Part shown: piece by piece, positions 40,601 to 46,600 of the stretch
Position numbering within the stretch: position 1 is the stretch's first letter
Layout of the letters: the number at the start of each line of letters is the position of its first letter
DNA from: Siphonodentalium dalli
Lineage: Eukaryota; Mollusca; Scaphopoda; Gadilida; Siphonodentaliidae
Length of the DNA stretch: 64,000 nucleotides
Reading direction: 5' to 3'
NCBI GenBank assembly: GCA_032622095.1
Contig: CP136064.1
Coordinates: 128,887,605-128,951,604 of the forward strand
Translations under genes and position numbers: made by a program
The notes under the pieces: model-generated
What the model was told of the DNA's origin: nothing
The model's database searches: none
What the model saw: the letters and a program-made list of their open reading frames with translations, nothing else

Positions 40601-43600
40601 ACGCCCACAGCGCTATGCCCTTCAATAAAACACACTCAAATAATTGTTCAAGTGACTTAATGCGTTCACCATTTGTCGAGATTGTGAAATTAGAAGTCCG
40701 TGTTTTGTTATGGTTTTTTTTTTGGTGACCACTGCTGGTCGGTGGTCCTTGTGGCGTCACATCTGAGACACGCCATCGTCCTCGAACATTTCCGCCAAGC
40801 CACCCATTTCACCCAGCCATCTCTTTTAAGTTTTGGTAAACAATTTGAAGTAAAATTAAATTCAGCGAATCCATCATTGAATCATGTAGTACTAGTACTA
40901 TTTGCATGTATTGTACAATTATATAACTTTCAACACACATCTCAAAGTGATATAAAAACCTTGAAATAGATGGTTATTAGTACTTATACTTGAAAAAAAC
41001 TTTAATTTAAGACAGACAATATTCAAAAGCAGCCGTAGTCACTACTAATAGAAAAGCAAAGGTCATCACCGATTCGCCTTGGTGCGCTGTTAGCGACGAA
41101 CTCCTTATTGGCATTACCGATTACCGGTTACTTTTGCTAGACAAACATTGCTAGCCAAGCCAAACAAGAAAACCATAGTCAGAAATGGTAACGCCACCAA
41201 GATCATATTATTAGCCATAAATATAAATTATAATACAATTATTCTATAAACTAGCTTTCAAATTTTATCTGGGAAATTTGCATACTTCTATATTTCAAGT
41301 TTTCCCGTTTCTCGTGTTATACATTACTTTCTTCAAACTGTCTTCTTTATTACACAAGCTGATGGGCCCGACTTCGTCCGGGGTGTTTCCCATCTGATTT
41401 CCGGCGAAATGCGCGATTTGACCTTCAATTGACTATTTCGAAAGTCAAGGTCAGGTCAGGGACATTATTTGACCCGTCCAAAACACCCCCACCCGGAGAA
41501 AAGTACCACTAGGTATCAAATTTCGCCGAAATCCGTCCGTTTTACCCCACTTGACCTTTAATTAACAATTTTGAAGGTCAAGGTAAGGTCGGAGTCATGA
41601 TTTGACCTGTCCAAAACACTCCCCCGACAAAAGTACCCATAGGTATCAAATTTCGTCGAAATCCATCCGTTTTACCCGATTTGACCTTTGATTGACCACA
41701 TTGAAGGTCAAGGTCACGCCGATGTCACGATTTGACCCGTTCAAAACACTCCCCGGAGAAAAGTATCCCTAGGTATCAAATTTCGCCGAAATTTGTCCCA
41801 TTTTCCCAAATTGACCTTGCATTGACAGTTTTAAAGGTCAAGGTCAGGTCGGGCTCACGATTTGACCCGTCCAAAACACTTCCCGAACACAAATACCCAT
41901 AAGTATCAAATTACGTTGAAATCTATGGAAAGCCGAAGAGGACATGTTAGTTGCTAATTTCTAGATATACGACGCACGACTTGTCGCGGTATTTTAAAGG
42001 TGTTTCAAACTAGGAGATAGAAGGATTCTGCGTTTCAAATGGTGATGAATTATAGTAATTTATTCAAATTTTATGGCATAAATTGTTATTAAAACCGTAT
42101 ATACTATAACAAAAATGAATGACTCGAAAATTAAGTGGGCCTTTAAACAAAGTCACAATTGCAGTTAGGCTCATCTCATACTCGTTTAATCAGCGATATT
42201 CTGCTGCGCAGTTTGTTATAGTTCCCAGTATTCATTGAACGTTATAGCCCCACTGTTATAATTCGCCTTTAGCAGGCGTACTCTTGCCTCAGATTATTGA
42301 GATATTAGGTCACACGTAGTGACATTAAATCGCATGGAAACATAGCAATTGTGTGGGCTGCTTGGCGTGAATATTTAATGAGAAATAAAGTCATACGTAA
42401 TGACATTAAACTCAAGAAAACCCGCGAAAACAAAACAAAATGACATTTAATGTTTTAAGTTATTTCCTTCATAAAAAGAATCTTCGTGATAATGAACCCT
42501 CCCAATACTTTAGAATATAGAATTAAAATAACAAAAACCTTCGGAATACAGAACCTTCGGAATAACGAACCTTCTAATTGGTGAACCTTCGGAATAGCGA
42601 ACATTCAGAGAAATTTCGGAATAGTGGACATTCTGGATAGTGAACCTTCGGAATAGAGACATGCCCCCAATATTCATATTATATGCCCAGAGTTCAAAGG
42701 TATGGGCCCATAAAATCCTAAATTTGGCCCTTAAAATATTGAACTCCAAATTGGAGCCCACACAGAACATCACTTAAGTCAACTGTACCTGTGTCATGTC
42801 CCAATGCGGGAGGGTCCACAATATACCACAACATTCATATTATATGCCAAGAATTCAAAAGTATGGGCCCACGTAATGACATTAAATCTCAAGAAAACCC
42901 GCGAAAACAAAACAAAATCACATTTAATGTTCTAAGTTAAGTTATTTCCTCCTGTATCTGTATCGGTATGCGCGCAGGATCAGTTCGGATGTGAGCGCAC
43001 ACTCCGTAAAAAGAATCTTTGTGATAATGAACCCTCTCAAATTAGTCTCAATACTTTAGAATATAGAATTAACCTAAAAATAACAAAAACCTTCGGAATA
43101 GCGGATCTGCCGATAAACAGCGGATGAATGACGATGGACCACCATCAGATTGAGCTACAATGTCATTAACATCAGAACGCGATGTTTGACGTAATGGGGA
43201 CCAGGTTCAAGTTAATAACATGGCGATAGTACTTCTAGGTACGAAGTTTGGCTCAGATCTGATGAGAAACGACGCAACAGTGACGAGGGACCAACATCAA
43301 GTTGAGCTACAACGTCATTAACGTCCACCACACAAACACTTACACAAAAAAACATTGCATTTACTATATACGATTGTATTAAGTCCAAACCCGCCTCATG
43401 AAACTGACTAAAAATTGTTGCTACAAACCTCGACGAGTATTACTACAAAACTCGTTAGCTTGTTTTTTACTACAAAACTCGTCGATATTTTACTACAAAA
43501 CTCGTAACCCAAATTACTACATAACTCGTCGATTTTACTACAAAACTCGTGAGCTACCACAAAACTCGTCGATTGTTACTACATAACTCGTGAGCTACCA

Positions 43601-46600
43601 CAAAACTCGTCAGTTACTACATAACTCGGCGTAACATAGGCCCCCTATTATTATTTTTTTTCTTCTCTTTTTGTTGATTCTACCTTCGTTATCGACATGC
43701 CGGCCTTTGTTTTGGCTGTTCTCCCAGTCGTGCGTGCCAGCCGATCGTCGTTATTCGGGTGGTTCCGATTTCCTCCGAATATAATTCCATGAGACTCCGC
43801 GCGCTGATTCGCTCCGAAAATGTGTTAGTATCTGAGAAGATTTCTTACTCTGATCGCAGTTTTCAACAATTTAATACAGGGCGAGTACCGCACTAATAAT
43901 ATGCCACATTGGGGTTTTCTTTCTAGTTTTTTATGACCTTTCTTGTGGTATATCGGGCACAGTTCTGTCTGACATCAAATATATGCCCACCGGGAGTGAA
44001 GCTAATGACTTTAAGCCATGTGCAATTAGTCCATGTTTTCATTTCTGCCAGACATTTGGCCGGCAGTCTATTCGTGTCCATATTTTCTAGACGGAGCCAA
44101 AATTTTACCATATCTCTCAGGATATCTAGTCTTATTGGAAATCTCCCCAGCTCCGCAAGTGCGGCTACATTTGTTGCAGTTTTACTGATACCGAGGAGAT
44201 TTTTTGCATAGTTTAGGTGAAATTTCTCTATTTCATTTGACTGTCTATTAACTGTCTCGTCACCCCATGTCTCGGATGCGTAGGTGAGGATCGGTTTAAC
44301 ACATGTGTCAAATAGTTTTGTTGATACTTCGACAGGTAAATCGTGATCAAGACTTGAACGCAATTTGAAAAGTGCTCTTGATGCTCTGTTTTTTAGATCC
44401 AATATAGCATGTGTCATTTTGCCGGAAGCAAAGAATTTAATACCAAGATATGTATATGACTGTGTCGATTCAAGACTTTGGTTGCCGAAGGTAAATGTTG
44501 GTTTTGAGATATGTTGACCCCCAGCATGAAAAACAAGAGTTTTTGTTTTAGAACTGTTCAGGGTAATTTGCCATTCCCGACAGTATTTATGTAATGAATT
44601 TAGCATTGTCTGGAGGCCACCGGGGCTTTCTGAAATCAAAACAAGATCATCGGCATACATCAAGCACGGGACTTCTTCGCCGAAAACATTTGGGGCGTCT
44701 GATTTGCTTTCGAGTAGGATCGAAGCAATTTCATCTATGAATATATTGAAAAATAAAGGGCTTAAATTATTTCCCTGCATCAATCCCACTGCTCCCTGGA
44801 ATTTGTCTGTTAAACTATTTATCCCACATTGGACACTAGTTGTATATTCAGTGATTATCTTTTTAACTGTGGTATATACTGTACCACCCACACCCAATTT
44901 GATTAGTTTATACAGCAAACCTTCACGCCATACTCTATCGAAAGCCTTATTGAAGTCTACGAAACACGTATACAACTTTTTCCGTTTTAGTATAGATTTA
45001 TTTATGAGTGTTCGTAAAACAAGCGTGTTATCGGATGTCGTATGATCTTTGCGGAAACCTGCTTGAAATTTCGAAGGTATACCCTTATGTTGAAAAAACG
45101 AAGTTAGCCGATTAAGCAGTATATCAGCATATATTTTACCCAATACACTGGTAATGGTGATATACGAAGTCTCAAAATATATAGTATAGAAGATGACAAG
45201 CAGTCACAGCACTATACCAGACTTGGATACTTTCGGTCTTGTGACAGATCATCTGAGTTGAAAGACATGCAAATAATTAACTGATTGGCTTGATGCACTG
45301 ATGACAGATAGTTTCTACCCATTGATAGTCACATTAATGTTTGAGACAGTTGCTCGCTCTTTTTCCATGCACACAATGATCTAGGCATTAGTTGCATCAG
45401 GACAAGTTTACTAATATATGCAAACTTAGGTCATTGTACAGGATACACACAATTCCATAATTTCTAACCATTTCCAGATTAGTCTGTCAACCAGCCCATT
45501 ATCTAGAATTATGCCTCAACACTTTTGTTAGTCTACTAGAGAAACTTCTGTTTTAATAAATGACAAACAGTCACTATGTCACACTTGGATATTTTAGGTA
45601 TTGTGAGAGTAACAGATCATATGAGTTGATAGACATGCAAATATTTCATTGATTGGCTTGACGCACCGATGAACAGTGTGATGAGTTATATTTTAGCCAT
45701 AGATAGTCACATTATTGTTTGAGGCAGTTGCTCTTTTTCCATGCACACAATGATCTTGGCTTTAGGGAATGTTTACATTGCTGTAGATCTGTATACAGTT
45801 CTACACGCATACTAGTGTAAACGGGTTGATATAGAAATTCACACAGAAAGAAAACGGTGTTCATTCGTTTGAGCAAAAATCGTATCCGTTATAAGTCACG
45901 GTCAACACCGAGCCATTGCGACAGGCAAATCTGATTTGGTTAGTTGTTACTCGGGCTTGGAGAATGTGCTTAAGCTGTCTTTGTCATTTCATCTCATGTA
46001 TTTCACACTGTGAAAGCGAGAACATGGCGTGTGGTGACAAATTACTTAAAGTAAAGTGTTTACTATACAGTATATCTTATTAATATTTGTTCTTCTTGGA
46101 GTTTGGTAATACCTTAGTACACTCAGTGAACAACAGGGCGACCACAAAAGCATAGCATAACCATTATCTTCTGATAGTTGATTAATTTTTTTTGTCTGGC
46201 CTAAACTGATACGACTCATAGTGAATTGTCAATTACCAGCGTACTGATGAGCGCGCGTTCACTATCACAAATCATGTCGTGATCACAGCAATCTGTGACA
46301 CGTGACTTCACACAGATCTGTATACATATATACAGCAATGTAAACGTACCTTAGTTAGATAAAGACAAGTTTATATATTTCAGTTTTACATTTCTCCAAA
46401 CTTCTTTCCGAAGGGTGTGGGGAATGAATTTTTTCACCCCACAGTTAAGAAAACAAAAGTTCTTTAGAAGAAAAAAAATGCATGAGGGTGTAAAAAAAAC
46501 GCGCCCCCCCCCCCCCACTCGGGGCACCCACCCACCCCGGCTTACCTTCCTGCAAATTTTTGACTACCCCGCTGTGGTAACATAATTACTGCGAGTGACA

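Larger units (their letters stand above)
31419..43636. mobile_element. 12.2-kb unit with ~533-bp TIRs, TG...CA ends and 5-bp target duplication
   Basis: 31419-31950 and 43103-43636 are inverted copies, about 95% identical by eye, ending TGTTACGCCGAGTTATGTAG and its complement. TAGGC lies directly outside both ends (31414-31418 and 43637-43641). That pairing supports one insertion event. Inside are satellites, a 1260-bp duplication, ancient tandem units and no recognisable transposase or integrase. The TGTTA ends fit the TGTNR pattern I recall for Ginger-type DNA transposons, which use a retroviral-type integrase; this is only a suggestion. It lies within the carbonic anhydrase intron between exons B and C. 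Confidence 0.82.

Noticed and set aside
46500-46577. Possible telomere-like or G-quadruplex region
   Set aside because: The homopolymer belongs to a dispersed repeat whose other copies at 12004 and 24815 have the same G-run.
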